Assembly (NCBI GenBank): GCA_033808805.1 | Contig: JAPXMY010000002.1 | Coordinates: forward strand, 62,001 to 126,000 | Length of the DNA stretch: 64,000 nucleotides | Source of the DNA: UBA1783 sp033808805 | GTDB taxonomy: Bacteria > Bacillota_I > Bacilli_A > Erysipelotrichales > Erysipelotrichaceae | Direction: 5' to 3' | Shown: positions 1-8,580 of the stretch, piece after piece | How the letters are laid out: each line of letters begins with the position of its first letter | Position numbering within the stretch: the first letter of the stretch is position 1 | The notes under the pieces: model-generated | Seen by the model: the letters and a program-made list of their open reading frames with translations, nothing else | The model's database searches: none | Told to the model about the DNA's origin: nothing | Program-made: the position numbers and the translations under genes

Positions 1-1
1 T

Positions 2-913
2 GTCAACCTGGCTAAAGAAATTGAACATCTGGGAGCGGATTCTATCTGCATCAAAGATATGGCCGGGGTATTGACTCCTCAGGATGCTACAGAGCTGGTT
101 ACAGCTTTGAAAAAGGAATGTAAATTACCACTGGAGCTGCACTCACATTGTACAGCTGGAGTCTGTGAAATGACTTATATGGCGGCTATTGAAGCTGGAG
201 TAGATATCGTTGATACTTCTATGTCACCACTGTCAAATGGAACAGCTCAGCCTTCGACTCAGGCTTTAAATACCGCTTTAAAAAATACAAAGTATGATCC
301 AAAGCTCAATACAAAGGCAATTAGAGAAATAGAGCCTGTGGTTACTGAAATTGTAGATAAATATGTAAAAAACGGACTTTTAAGCCCTAAATCATTGCAG
401 ATTAATCCCAATATTCTAACCTATCAGGTTCCTGGTGGAATGTTGTCAAATATGATCAAGCAACTCTCTGATCAGGGAGCACTGGACAAATATGAAGAAG
501 TGCTGCAGGAAATTCCTCGTGTTAGAAAAGATCTGGGGTATCCACCGCTGGTTACACCGATGTCTCAGATGGTTGGAACTCAGGCTGTCTTCAATGTTCT
601 AACCGGCCAGCGCTATAAGATGACCGCTAAAGAGGTTAAGGATTACCTTCAGGGAAGATATGGCAAAACACCGGCGGAAGTTGATCCAGAAATCAGAAAA
701 ATGATTATCAAAGACGATGAAATAATTACCTGTCGTCCAGCTGATCTGTTAGAGCCGGAATTTGAAGGGTTAAAAGAAAAATATAAAGATATCGCTAAAA
801 GCGATGAAGATGTCCTGTCTCTGGCATTATTTGAACAGGTAGCGGTGGATTTTCTAAAAAAGAAATATGATTCTGATCCTGTTGAAGTCGTTGAGTTTGA
901 AATGTTTGTTTAA
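2..913 (+). CDS. oadA: Oxaloacetate decarboxylase alpha / pyruvate carboxylase subunit B family carboxyltransferase, 3' part
   Basis: The reading frame is open from base 2, so the gene starts upstream of the window and the ATG at 59 is internal; 303 residues are visible. The first part is the C-terminal half of the HMGL-like TIM barrel (ELHSHCTAG, carrying the HxH metal-ligand motif, then DTSMSPLSNGTAQPS), followed by the conserved carboxylase domain (PGGMLSNM, VTPMSQMVGTQAVFNV). In this family the domain moves the carboxylate from oxaloacetate or a related acid to biotin. The protein stops without a biotinyl domain, which is supplied by the separate carrier gene at 1185. It is cytoplasmic and peripheral to the membrane complex. 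The downstream gamma-like, carrier and beta genes make a sodium-pumping decarboxylase the best reading; the exact substrate cannot be fixed from this fragment. Confidence 0.9.
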   Translation, partial: VNLAKEIEHLGADSICIKDMAGVLTPQDATELVTALKKECKLPLELHSHCTAGVCEMTYMAAIEAGVDIVDTSMSPLSNGTAQPSTQALNTALKNTKYDPKLNTKAIREIEPVVTEIVDKYVKNGLLSPKSLQINPNILTYQVPGGMLSNMIKQLSDQGALDKYEEVLQEIPRVRKDLGYPPLVTPMSQMVGTQAVFNVLTGQRYKMTAKEVKDYLQGRYGKTPAEVDPEIRKMIIKDDEIITCRPADLLEPEFEGLKEKYKDIAKSDEDVLSLALFEQVAVDFLKKKYDSDPVEVVEFEMFV

Positions 914-925
914 GGAGAGCAGTTT

Positions 926-1183
926 ATGGATTTTATGTACATAATTACCAGGCCGGGAGTAATAATGCTGATTGTTCTGGCAATCACTATTATTTATGTC
1001 TTATATTTCAAACCAGTTAAAAAACAAGAGGTTGAAGAAGAAAAGCAGGTTTCAAAAGTTGAGGTAACACCACTGGATTTAAGTGATGAAGATGCCACAG
1101 TAGCAAGTTTAATTGCCAGTATTGATTACTACAATGAAATTAAAAAAGATGTAAAAGTAATAAGTGTAAGAAGGGTTGGTTAA
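926..1183 (+). CDS. oadG: OadG-like gamma subunit, small membrane protein
   Basis: This 85-residue protein has one N-terminal transmembrane segment (about residues 4-28), a charged linker rich in Lys and Glu, and a C-terminal stretch ending in a VISVRRV-type motif. That order is typical of the gamma subunit of sodium-pumping decarboxylases, which links the carboxyltransferase to the beta pump in the membrane. The gene starts 12 bases after the alpha stop with a GGAG Shine-Dalgarno at 914-917. It lacks the long Ala/Pro-rich region of enterobacterial OadG. A second short membrane peptide at the operon end (3378) may share the scaffold role. Confidence 0.75.
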   Translation: MDFMYIITRPGVIMLIVLAITIIYVLYFKPVKKQEVEEEKQVSKVEVTPLDLSDEDATVASLIASIDYYNEIKKDVKVISVRRVG

Positions 1184-1184
1184 G

Positions 1185-1520
1185 ATGAAAATATATAAGG
1201 TGAAAGTAAACGGAAAATATTATGAAGTTGAAGTAAGTGCCGTTGATGAAGTTGCAGGTGAAGTAAAAGCAGCAACTGAAAAGGTAGAAAACGTTGTTTC
1301 ACAGGGTGATAATGTTATCCTGGCTCCTATCGCTGGCAAGGTTTTAGAAGTGAAGGTAAATGTCGGTGATGTGGTAAAAAAAGGTCAGACTGTCGCTATT
1401 ATTGAAGCGATGAAACTGGAAAATGAAATTCAATCAGCTTTTGATGGTCAGGTAAGTGCTGTCAACATCAAAAAGGGTGATGATGTCAAAAATAAAGACG
1501 AACTTATCGTTTTAAAATAA
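1185..1520 (+). CDS. Biotin carboxyl carrier protein of the decarboxylase
   Basis: A 111-residue biotinyl carrier. The C-terminal biotinyl domain (from about residue 40) carries the EAMKLEN motif, with the biotinylated lysine at residue 77, and ends with a typical DxVxxxDELIVL strand. The N-terminal stretch (KVKVNGKYYEVEV) matches carrier proteins of decarboxylase complexes. The carrier shuttles CO2 on biotin between the alpha subunit and the beta pump. I chose the ATG at 1185 over an in-frame TTG at 1176 because the AAGGG at 1171-1175 is correctly spaced only for 1185. The gene lies between the gamma-like gene and the biotin ligase that should modify it. Confidence 0.9.
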   Translation: MKIYKVKVNGKYYEVEVSAVDEVAGEVKAATEKVENVVSQGDNVILAPIAGKVLEVKVNVGDVVKKGQTVAIIEAMKLENEIQSAFDGQVSAVNIKKGDDVKNKDELIVLK

Positions 1521-1521
1521 G

Positions 1522-2238
1522 ATGAGATTAATTCATTTTGAAGTAGTAGATTCAACAAATACTTTTCTTAAAAATAATTATCATAACTATCAAGACTTTA
1601 CCTTTGTTTCTGCTGATAGTCAGACAGCAGGAAAGGGCAGAGAAAATAAAAACTGGAGCAGCGAAAAAGGTAAAAATCTACTATTTTCCATTTTGATTAA
1701 AAATGAAAAATTAATTGCAAAGTATAAAACACTTTCGATAATCTGTGCTTATTCAGTTTTAGAAGTATTGAAAGATTATGGTCTTGATAAGATAGGTTTA
1801 AAATGGCCTAATGATGTTTATGTTGCTGATAAAAAAATCTGCGGCATCCTGCTGGAAGCAGTAAGCAAACAGAGTATAGAATGCCTTATCATTGGTATTG
1901 GCATTAATGTCAATCAGAGTCTTTTTGCGGAAGAGTACGCAATAGAGCCGACATCCATTAAAAATCAAACAGGTAAAGATACTGATCTTGATGAACTTAA
2001 GGGCAAGGTTTACAGCAAACTGATTGAAAACTTCAGATTGATAGAAGATGATTACGATTTTTATGACAAGGTGAAAAGATATGATTATCTAAAAGACAAA
2101 GAAGTATTGGCCTTGGTTTCCAATGAGAAAAAACTTGTAAAAGTTTTAGGTATAAATAGTGATTATTCTTTAGGTGTAATTGCTGATGATGAAAAAATAG
2201 ATCTGGAAACTGGTCAGATCAGTTTCAGTCTAAACTAG
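1522..2238 (+). CDS. birA: Biotin--protein ligase (no repressor domain)
   Basis: This 238-residue enzyme activates biotin with ATP and attaches it to the carrier lysine. The family motifs are present: DSTNTF near the start, the biotinyl-AMP loop QTAGKGRENKNW at about residues 34-45, KWPNDV at about 94-99, and the GIGINVN stretch. There is no N-terminal helix-turn-helix, so it is a monofunctional (group I) ligase and not a biotin-operon repressor. It starts one base after the carrier stop, so enzyme and substrate are almost certainly translated together. A biotin ligase embedded in a decarboxylase operon fits a dedicated role. Confidence 0.92.
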   Translation: MRLIHFEVVDSTNTFLKNNYHNYQDFTFVSADSQTAGKGRENKNWSSEKGKNLLFSILIKNEKLIAKYKTLSIICAYSVLEVLKDYGLDKIGLKWPNDVYVADKKICGILLEAVSKQSIECLIIGIGINVNQSLFAEEYAIEPTSIKNQTGKDTDLDELKGKVYSKLIENFRLIEDDYDFYDKVKRYDYLKDKEVLALVSNEKKLVKVLGINSDYSLGVIADDEKIDLETGQISFSLN

Positions 2239-2246
2239 GAGGATTT

Positions 2247-3365
2247 ATGGAATTTTTGTATGAAAACCTGTTGTTGATTACCTGGCAGCAGATTATCATG
2301 TGGGGTATTGGAGGAGTATTGATTTATTTAGCGATAGCTAAAGAAATGGAACCTTCACTGCTACTGCCGATTGGTTTTGGGGCTATTTTAGTCAACATGC
2401 CTTTTTCTGGGGCGGTAACTCAGGTTATTAATGGCGTTTTACAGGAAGGGGCTTTATCTACCTTATATGAGGCGGGCATAGTCAATGAACTTTTCCCACT
2501 GCTTTTATTTATTGGTATTGGAGCGATGTGTGATTTTGGCCCACTGTTATCAAATCCGATTTTGATGATGTTTGGTGCTGCGGCACAGTTTGGCATTTTC
2601 CTGACTCTCTGTGTGGGTTCAATGTTTTTCCCAATCAACGACGCGGCAGCTATTGCGACTATCGGAGCTGCTGATGGACCAACAGCTATTGTGGTTGCTC
2701 AAACTTTAAATTCACAATACTTAAGTGCGATTATGGTAGCTGCCTATTCATATATGGCTTTAGTTCCGATTATTCAGCCACCAGTAATCAAGGCTTTAAC
2801 CAGTAAAGATGAAAGAAGAATCAGAATGGATTATGAACCGAAAGCAGTCAGTAAGACTACCAGAATTCTATTTCCAATTATTATTACCATCGTTGCTGGT
2901 ATAATTTCGCCAGCTTCAGTATCTTTGGTAGGTTTCTTAATGTTTGGCAACCTCTTGAAAGAATGTGGAGTATTAAATTCTCTGGCTGATACAGCTCAGG
3001 GTCCTTTAGCTAATATCATTACAATTTTTTTGGGAATAGCTGTTGCTTCACAGATGCAGGCTGAAAAATTTTTGCAGATTCAAACACTGATGATCTTAGC
3101 TTTAGGTTTATTTGCCTTTATCTTTGATACAGCCGGTGGAGTATTGTTTGCCAAGTTTTTAAATCTTTTCTTGAAAAAGAAAATCAATCCAATGATCGGA
3201 GCAGCTGGTATTTCAGCTTTTCCAATGTCTGGTAGAATCATCCACAAGATGGGTTTAGAAGAAGATAATCAAAACTTCCTGCTGATGCATTCAATGGGTG
3301 TTAACGTTTCTGGTCAGATTGCCTCAGTAATTGCTGGGGGACTGATTATGAGTCTGTTTATGTAA
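2247..3365 (+). CDS. oadB: Sodium-pumping decarboxylase beta subunit
   Basis: The 372-residue polytopic membrane protein has about nine or more hydrophobic segments and matches the OadB/GcdB/MmdB family along its length (typical about 370-430). The hallmarks are GIGAMCDFGPLL, GAADGPTAIV and a C-terminal GAAGISAFPMSGR. In the family this subunit decarboxylates carboxybiotin and couples it to sodium export. The start at 2247 is preceded by AGGAGG. It ends in the hydrophobic ASVIAGGLIMSLFM, followed 12 bases later by a 42-residue membrane gene. Confidence 0.93.
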   Translation: MEFLYENLLLITWQQIIMWGIGGVLIYLAIAKEMEPSLLLPIGFGAILVNMPFSGAVTQVINGVLQEGALSTLYEAGIVNELFPLLLFIGIGAMCDFGPLLSNPILMMFGAAAQFGIFLTLCVGSMFFPINDAAAIATIGAADGPTAIVVAQTLNSQYLSAIMVAAYSYMALVPIIQPPVIKALTSKDERRIRMDYEPKAVSKTTRILFPIIITIVAGIISPASVSLVGFLMFGNLLKECGVLNSLADTAQGPLANIITIFLGIAVASQMQAEKFLQIQTLMILALGLFAFIFDTAGGVLFAKFLNLFLKKKINPMIGAAGISAFPMSGRIIHKMGLEEDNQNFLLMHSMGVNVSGQIASVIAGGLIMSLFM

Positions 3366-3377
3366 GGGGGATCATTC

Positions 3378-3506
3378 ATGTTTTTTGAACCAATGAATTT
3401 TATTAACAATCTTCATTACCTGATAAAAGGTGAAATAGGATTATTTGTGGCTTTAGGAATAATTTCCTTATCAATTATCATTTTAAATAAATTATCTGAA
3501 AGATAA
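3378..3506 (+). CDS. 42-residue membrane protein at the end of the decarboxylase operon
   Basis: An ATG at 3378 preceded by AAGGGGG (3364-3370) opens a 42-codon frame. The N-terminal part is amphipathic (residues 1-18, FFEPMNFINNLHY), followed by one transmembrane helix (about 19-37) and a short tail NKLSER. The layout, ending in LNKL, resembles the N-terminal anchor of OadG-type subunits. It sits directly behind oadB and before the operon terminator. I infer an accessory or stabilising subunit of the decarboxylase. It was found by reading the gap; no function is proven. Confidence 0.65.
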   Translation: MFFEPMNFINNLHYLIKGEIGLFVALGIISLSIIILNKLSER

Positions 3507-3518
3507 TAAAAAGACATC

Positions 3519-3554
3519 AAGAGGAAGCAGTTAAATTTTGTTTCCTTTTTTTAT
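3519..3554 (+). terminator. Intrinsic terminator of the oad operon
   Basis: An imperfect hairpin (AGGAAGCA paired with TGTTTCCT, with a G-T wobble) is followed by a run of Ts, just after the 42-residue gene. Confidence 0.6.
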
Positions 3555-3686
3555 GCTTTTTCGCTACAAAAATAGTGAATGTGTATCATTTAATTAATTA
3601 ATTAATTATGTTTAAATATTGACTTTTTAGAGTTATAATCAAATTAATGAAAGTAACGAAAGTAGTTAAAAAGGGGGTATTTAAAG

Positions 3687-5009
3687 ATGAAGAAGTTAAT
3701 TTTACTACTGATTTCATTTTTGATGATAATGAGTCTATCTGGTTGTCAGACAAAGCAGGAAAAAACTGAAAAATATCTAAATGATAAAGAGTTTCTAAAA
3801 GCCTATGAGTTAGCCTTGACAATCGAAGATAACGAGTTGATTGATAAGGTAATTATCAGCTGGCAGAAGGAAATACTGGAAACTGAAGTAATAGATGATG
3901 AATTTAAAGATTTAAAATTTAAAGATTTAAAGAACTTGAAAATCTTTTCAGACAATATTTTGAACTACATGTTTGAGAAAGAAAAGTTAGATAATAAGCA
4001 ATTAGAACTGCTTTATGCCCTTTTTAATGGAATTAAAGATCCTAACTCTAAAATGAACATTACTGTTTTAAAAGTTTTAGAATCTTATAGTAACGATGAA
4101 AAAATCTGGATTGTTGAAAAAAGAAATCCAGTTTCCTACGAAGAATATTTTTCTCAAGAGCACATCTATACAGACCAATCGCAGATAACTATTAAAAGTA
4201 ATGAAGAAACTTCATACAATGAAATAGTTTTCGATGAATATGGCATGGCTGTAAATCTGGTTTATGAAACTGGAGAATCTAAAAAACAATATGTCTTATT
4301 TGGAAATTACACAGCTCACACCTATCTGGCTTCTGATGGATACTGGGTCTACTGTATCAGTGGTAAAGAGCTTTTAAGGATCAGTGTTGAAGGCGAAAAA
4401 GAAGTTCTCTACACCTTTGCCAAAGATATTGAATTACATGATAATTCAACGCATTTGCCATATGAAGACGATTTTCAGATTATTGATTACGATATTCTTT
4501 TATTTAAGGAAATTGTTGATGGATCAATGTACATCCATAGAATGTATCTGCCTGAAAAGAAAATCGACAGTTTTAAATTGAGTTTGAACAGTGATGAATA
4601 TGCCTGGCTGGGATTTGGCAACTTTGAAGTTTTCACATCAGATGATTATTGGATGAAACGTAATTATAATGGTTTAGTTGGTCAGAAAAGTTCAAATCAT
4701 ATCTTATACTATGCTGTAAATCCACAATATCTGGCTAAGGCTAAGATACTTAAAGAAAATCTGGATTTATGTTATAAATTGTATAAAAAATATTTATATG
4801 TCAATTCTGAAGAACAAATGAAGTCTGAAATGGCTATCGCTTTGGATAATCCAGTAGCATATAATTATGAGGTTAAAAGATTGAAGTGGATAATCGCCAG
4901 TGAGTATGGCATAGAAGAAAGAGTCAATTATGATTTAAATGTTTTAACTGGAGAAGTTAAAATAGAGTATCTTGAACCATTTCTTCCGATAGAGGGATTT
5001 CCTGGATAA
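3687..5009 (+). CDS. Lipoprotein of unknown function
   Basis: 440 residues. A lysine-start signal sequence and the lipobox LSGC place the lipidated cysteine at residue 20, so the protein should be anchored outside the membrane. The mature part is hydrophilic, rich in Lys/Glu/Asp and aromatic residues, with a helical first third and a beta-rich middle (repeated short strands around residues 150-260). I recognise no domain. It has a strong Shine-Dalgarno (AAGGGGG at 3669-3676) and is a single-gene unit closed by a terminator at 5031. Confidence 0.8.
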   Translation: MKKLILLLISFLMIMSLSGCQTKQEKTEKYLNDKEFLKAYELALTIEDNELIDKVIISWQKEILETEVIDDEFKDLKFKDLKNLKIFSDNILNYMFEKEKLDNKQLELLYALFNGIKDPNSKMNITVLKVLESYSNDEKIWIVEKRNPVSYEEYFSQEHIYTDQSQITIKSNEETSYNEIVFDEYGMAVNLVYETGESKKQYVLFGNYTAHTYLASDGYWVYCISGKELLRISVEGEKEVLYTFAKDIELHDNSTHLPYEDDFQIIDYDILLFKEIVDGSMYIHRMYLPEKKIDSFKLSLNSDEYAWLGFGNFEVFTSDDYWMKRNYNGLVGQKSSNHILYYAVNPQYLAKAKILKENLDLCYKLYKKYLYVNSEEQMKSEMAIALDNPVAYNYEVKRLKWIIASEYGIEERVNYDLNVLTGEVKIEYLEPFLPIEGFPG

Positions 5010-5028
5010 TAATATTACTATTTAAAAT

Positions 5029-5069
5029 ATAAAAGATTAGATGAAAAATGAAAAAATCTAATCTTTTTT
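5029..5069 (+). terminator. Intrinsic terminator
   Basis: AAAGATTAGAT (about 5032-5042) pairs with ATCTAATCTTT (about 5056-5066) and is followed by Ts. It ends the lipoprotein unit before the thrS promoter. Confidence 0.85.
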
Positions 5070-5097
5070 ATGTAAGCGGTTAACAGTCATTATTGAT

Positions 5098-5125
5098 TTG
5101 ACTTTTTATAAAATAGGTTTACAAT
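5098..5125 (+). promoter_or_regulatory. thrS promoter
   Basis: TTGACT at 5098-5103, 16-base spacer, TACAAT at 5120-5125. It lies directly upstream of the T-box leader, so transcription would start near 5132. Confidence 0.7.
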
Positions 5126-5131
5126 ATATAT

Positions 5132-5336
5132 AAATGCGATGAATAAGACAACAGTTATTAAAGTTTATGTAGAGAGAATTGTGGTTGGTGAAAACAATTT
5201 GCGACAATAATAGCTTACTACTTAGGAGCAGGACTTGAAAAAGAATCCCGTGAAGTTTACGTTACAACATTTGAGAAGTAATTAAGGTGGTACCACGTCA
5301 GCCAAACTTCCTTTGCTAAGGGCGTTTTTATATGTA
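5132..5336 (+). promoter_or_regulatory. T-box leader of thrS
   Basis: The conserved T-box sequence AAGGTGGTACCACG lies at 5284-5297. Stem I features are present: AGAGAG at 5171-5176, a GGTTGGTG apical loop at 5183-5190, and the distal TAGGAGC at 5224-5230. The specifier is read as ACT (Thr) at 5217-5219, followed by the usual ACTTaGGAGC context; the next triplet is also ACT, so the assignment to threonine holds either way. Uncharged tRNA-Thr should favour antitermination. The terminator helix is weak: CCTT/AAGG (5311-5321) then GCG and Ts. Confidence 0.92.
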
Positions 5337-5351
5337 AAGGAGTGAAAAAAG

Positions 5352-7094
5352 ATGATTAATATTAAAGAAGATCAAAATCTAAGTGTGCTTAATCATTCTT
5401 GTGCCCACTTATTAGCACAAGCTGTGAAAAATCTTTATCCACAAGCAAAATTTTGGGTAGGACCAGTCATTACCGATGGTTTTTACTATGATATAGATAT
5501 TGATGGTGTAACTATTACAGAAGAAGATTTGCCAAAAATTGAAAAAGAAATGAAGAAGATTTCTAAAGATGGTAAAAAAATAATCAGAAAAGAGCTGACT
5601 AAACAGCAGGCCTATGAGATGTTTGCGGATGATCCATATAAAATCGATCTGCTTGATCATATGGATGAAAATGAAAATGTTATCAGCTGCTACAGTCAGG
5701 GTGATTTTATTGATTTATGTCGCGGTCCACATGTTGATAGTGTTAAAATGGTTAAACATTTTAAACTGTTGAAAACAAGTGGAGCCTATTGGAAAGGCGA
5801 TGCCAACAATAAGATGCTGCAGAGAATCTATGGTGTCTGTTTTGAATCTGCTGAAGAACTGGCTCATCATTTAGAAATGATTGAAGAAGCGAAAAAAAGA
5901 GACCATCGAAAACTAGGCAGAGAAATGGATCTGTTTATGCTTTCTGACTATGGGCCAGGATTACCATTCTGGCTGCCAGATGGCTATACTTTAAGAAGGA
6001 CTCTGGAAGACTTCTGGTTGGATTTACATAGGAAAAATGGCTATGCTGTCATTGATACTCCAATTATGTTAAATCAACAGCTGTGGCAAACAAGTGGACA
6101 CTGGGATCACTACAAAGATGACATGTTTATTATTGAAGCAGATGAAGATACTTATGCGATAAAACCAATGAACTGCCCTGGTGCTATTCTGGTTTACAAT
6201 AATACCTTGCATTCTTATAGAGAATTACCGTTAAGATATGCAGAATTGGGTCATGTGCACAGATTTGAAGCCTCAGGTGCCTTGACAGGTTTATTCAGAG
6301 TCAGAGGTTTCACTCAGGATGATGCGCATATCATGTTGATGGAATCGCAGATTGAAGAAGAAGTAGCTAAGATTTTGGATATCTATGATCAGATTTATTC
6401 TGTGTTTGGTTTAAACTATGCTATTGAATTGTCTACCAGACCACAGGAAGGTTTCATTGGAGAAATTGAAGTTTGGAACCAGGCTGAAGAAGCTTTAGAA
6501 AAAGCTTGTTTAAAAACTGGAAGACAATTTAAGATCAATCCAGGCGATGGAGCATTCTACGGGCCAAAACTGGACTTTAAATTAACTGATTCACTAGGAC
6601 GGATCTGGCAATGTGGAACTGTGCAGCTGGATATGCAGCTGCCTGGCAGATTCAACTGTCAATATGTGGCAGAAGATGGCAGCAAAAAAACTCCAGTAAT
6701 GATTCATAGAGCCTGTTTTGGCTCTTTGGAGAGATTTATCGGTATTATTTTGGAAAACTATGCTGGTGTCTTCCCACTATGGCTGGCGCCTAAGCAGTTT
6801 ACTGTAGTTCCGGTCAATCCACTGGTACATGGAGATTATGCCAATGGGTTAACTGATAAGCTGGTCGCTGAAGGTTTCAGAGCAGTCTGTGATGATAGAA
6901 ATGAAAAACTTGGCTATCGTATCAGAGAAGCTCAAATCAAAAAGAATCCGATTCAGCTGGTAATTGGTGATGCGGAAATGGAAAATAAGACAGTTACTAT
7001 CAGAAGACATGGCAGTAAAGAGTCTCAGACATTAAGCTATGAAGATTTTATAAAAGATATGAAATATGAAATACAGACAAAAGGATTAGAATAG
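5352..7094 (+). CDS. thrS: Threonine--tRNA ligase lacking the TGS domain
   Basis: 580 residues, against about 640 in most bacteria. The protein begins directly in the N2 editing domain: HxxxH of the editing site is at residues 15-19 and its partner CRGPH follows at about residue 125. The class II catalytic core is complete (MNCPG, the motif-2 region HRFEASGALTGLFRVRGFTQDD, GAFYGPKLDF) and the C-terminal anticodon-binding domain ends the protein. The missing piece is the N-terminal TGS (N1) domain, also absent from mycoplasmal ThrRS. The start is fixed by AAGGAG at 5337-5342. A T-box leader for threonine precedes it, and the M18 peptidase gene follows at 17 bases. Confidence 0.97.
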   Translation: MINIKEDQNLSVLNHSCAHLLAQAVKNLYPQAKFWVGPVITDGFYYDIDIDGVTITEEDLPKIEKEMKKISKDGKKIIRKELTKQQAYEMFADDPYKIDLLDHMDENENVISCYSQGDFIDLCRGPHVDSVKMVKHFKLLKTSGAYWKGDANNKMLQRIYGVCFESAEELAHHLEMIEEAKKRDHRKLGREMDLFMLSDYGPGLPFWLPDGYTLRRTLEDFWLDLHRKNGYAVIDTPIMLNQQLWQTSGHWDHYKDDMFIIEADEDTYAIKPMNCPGAILVYNNTLHSYRELPLRYAELGHVHRFEASGALTGLFRVRGFTQDDAHIMLMESQIEEEVAKILDIYDQIYSVFGLNYAIELSTRPQEGFIGEIEVWNQAEEALEKACLKTGRQFKINPGDGAFYGPKLDFKLTDSLGRIWQCGTVQLDMQLPGRFNCQYVAEDGSKKTPVMIHRACFGSLERFIGIILENYAGVFPLWLAPKQFTVVPVNPLVHGDYANGLTDKLVAEGFRAVCDDRNEKLGYRIREAQIKKNPIQLVIGDAEMENKTVTIRRHGSKESQTLSYEDFIKDMKYEIQTKGLE

Positions 7095-7110
7095 AGGTTA
7101 AAAGATAAAG

Positions 7111-8478
7111 ATGAAAAATGCATGGAAAAAGTATGAAGATATTCAGGAAATAACGGATTTCGCCCAAGGATATAAAAATTATATTTCGACATGTAAAACA
7201 GAAAGAGAATGTGTAGAAGAAGCAATTAAAATAGCTGAAGCCTATGGCTTTAAAAATATAAAAGATTATATCGATAATAGAATTCAATTGTTGCCTAACG
7301 ATAAGGTTTACTATGACAACTATGGAAAATCATTAGCATTATTCATTATCGGTTCAGAACCGATTGAAAAAGGGATGACGATTTTAGGAGCTCATGTGGA
7401 TTCGCCAAGATTGGATATTAAACAGAATCCATTATATGAAGAGCATGAAACAGCCCTTTTGGATACCCACTATTATGGTGGAATCAAATCTTATCAGTGG
7501 ACTACGATACCACTGGCTTTACATGGAGTCGTCTGTAAAAAAGATGGTACTGCTGTTAAGATCGTAATCGGTGAAGATGAAAATGATCCTGTAGTAGGTG
7601 TTTCAGATTTACTGATACATCTGGCAAGAAGACAGATGGAAAAAAATGCCAAAGATGTAATAGAAAAAGAAGATTTGAATATTACGGTTGGTTCAATGCC
7701 TTTAAAAGGAGAAGAAAAAGAAGCGGTTAAAGCTCATATTCTAAAACTGTTAAAAGAAAAATACGGTATTGAAGAAGAAGATTTCTCATCAGCTGAAATT
7801 GAAGCGGTACCTGCTGGCAAAGCCAGAGACTATGGACTGGACAGAAGTATGGTTTTTGGTTATGGCCAGGATGATAGAGCATGTGTCTATCCAGCTCTTA
7901 TGGCTCTATTGGAAATGGATAAACCAGCTAAGACCCTTGTTACTTTATTAGTGGATAAGGAAGAAGTAGGGTCAAATGGTGCCACAGGTATGCATTCAAA
8001 ATTCTTTGAAAATATTCTGGCAGAGTTAATCTGGTTAAAAGAAGGATTTAATGAAATCAAGTTAAGAAGAGCTCTGAGCAATTCCAAAATGATCAGTGGG
8101 GATGTAAGTGCGGCCTTTGATTCAAACTATCCACAGGTTTTTGAAATGAAAAATACTGCTTTTTTAGGTAGAGGAATTTCTATCAATAAATATACTGGCA
8201 GAGGTGGTAAATCAGGAGCTAACGATGCCAATGCTGAATATTTAGCTGAAATCAGAAGAGTTTTCGATAAACATGATGTGGTTTGGCAGACTTCTGAAAT
8301 TGGTAAAGTCGATGAAGGTGGCGGAGGAACAATCTCCTACATCATGGCTAACTACGGCATGCAGATAGTTGATGCCGGTGTACCGGTTCAGAATATGCAT
8401 GCACCGATGGAAGTTTCAAGTAAAGTAGACCTTTATGAAACGAAACAGGCATATGCAGCGTTTTTAAAAGAAATGTAA
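7111..8478 (+). CDS. M18 family aminopeptidase
   Basis: 455 residues, the usual M18 (aspartyl/leucyl aminopeptidase, LAP4-like) length. The zinc ligands and catalytic residues are in order: GAHVDSPRLD (about 91-100), GYGQDDRACVYPAL (about 250-263), DKEEVGSNGATG (about 285-296), a D in SGDVSAAFDSNYP, and the C-terminal MHAPMEVSS. The enzyme trims N-terminal residues from peptides in the cytosol, plausibly those brought in by the Opp system at 22-31 kb. There is no terminator between it and thrS, so it is probably read through from the T-box promoter. Substrate preference is not visible. Confidence 0.93.
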   Translation: MKNAWKKYEDIQEITDFAQGYKNYISTCKTERECVEEAIKIAEAYGFKNIKDYIDNRIQLLPNDKVYYDNYGKSLALFIIGSEPIEKGMTILGAHVDSPRLDIKQNPLYEEHETALLDTHYYGGIKSYQWTTIPLALHGVVCKKDGTAVKIVIGEDENDPVVGVSDLLIHLARRQMEKNAKDVIEKEDLNITVGSMPLKGEEKEAVKAHILKLLKEKYGIEEEDFSSAEIEAVPAGKARDYGLDRSMVFGYGQDDRACVYPALMALLEMDKPAKTLVTLLVDKEEVGSNGATGMHSKFFENILAELIWLKEGFNEIKLRRALSNSKMISGDVSAAFDSNYPQVFEMKNTAFLGRGISINKYTGRGGKSGANDANAEYLAEIRRVFDKHDVVWQTSEIGKVDEGGGGTISYIMANYGMQIVDAGVPVQNMHAPMEVSSKVDLYETKQAYAAFLKEM

Positions 8479-8481
8479 TTT

Positions 8482-8509
8482 AAAGGGTATGTTAAACATA
8501 CCTTTTTTT
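8482..8509 (+). terminator. Intrinsic terminator of thrS-M18
   Basis: GGTATG (8486-8491), loop TTAAA, CATACC (8497-8502), then seven Ts. Confidence 0.9.
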
Positions 8510-8520
8510 CCCCTTTCAGG

Positions 8521-8550
8521 TTGCTATCAGGTATTAAAATAAGATAAAAT
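8521..8550 (+). promoter_or_regulatory. Candidate promoter
   Basis: TTGCTA (8521-8526), 18-base spacer, TAAAAT (8545-8550), ahead of the ADP-ribosylglycohydrolase-family gene. Confidence 0.5.
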
Positions 8551-8580
8551 TAGATTAAGACAGGAGGAAATAATATAAAA

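Noticed and set aside
1176..1184. In-frame TTG start for the biotin carrier
   Set aside because: It abuts the AAGGG ribosome-binding site; the ATG at 1185 is properly spaced.
3619..3639. TTGACT and TATAAT as a promoter pair for the lipoprotein at 3687
   Set aside because: The boxes are only nine bases apart, far from the usual 16-18.
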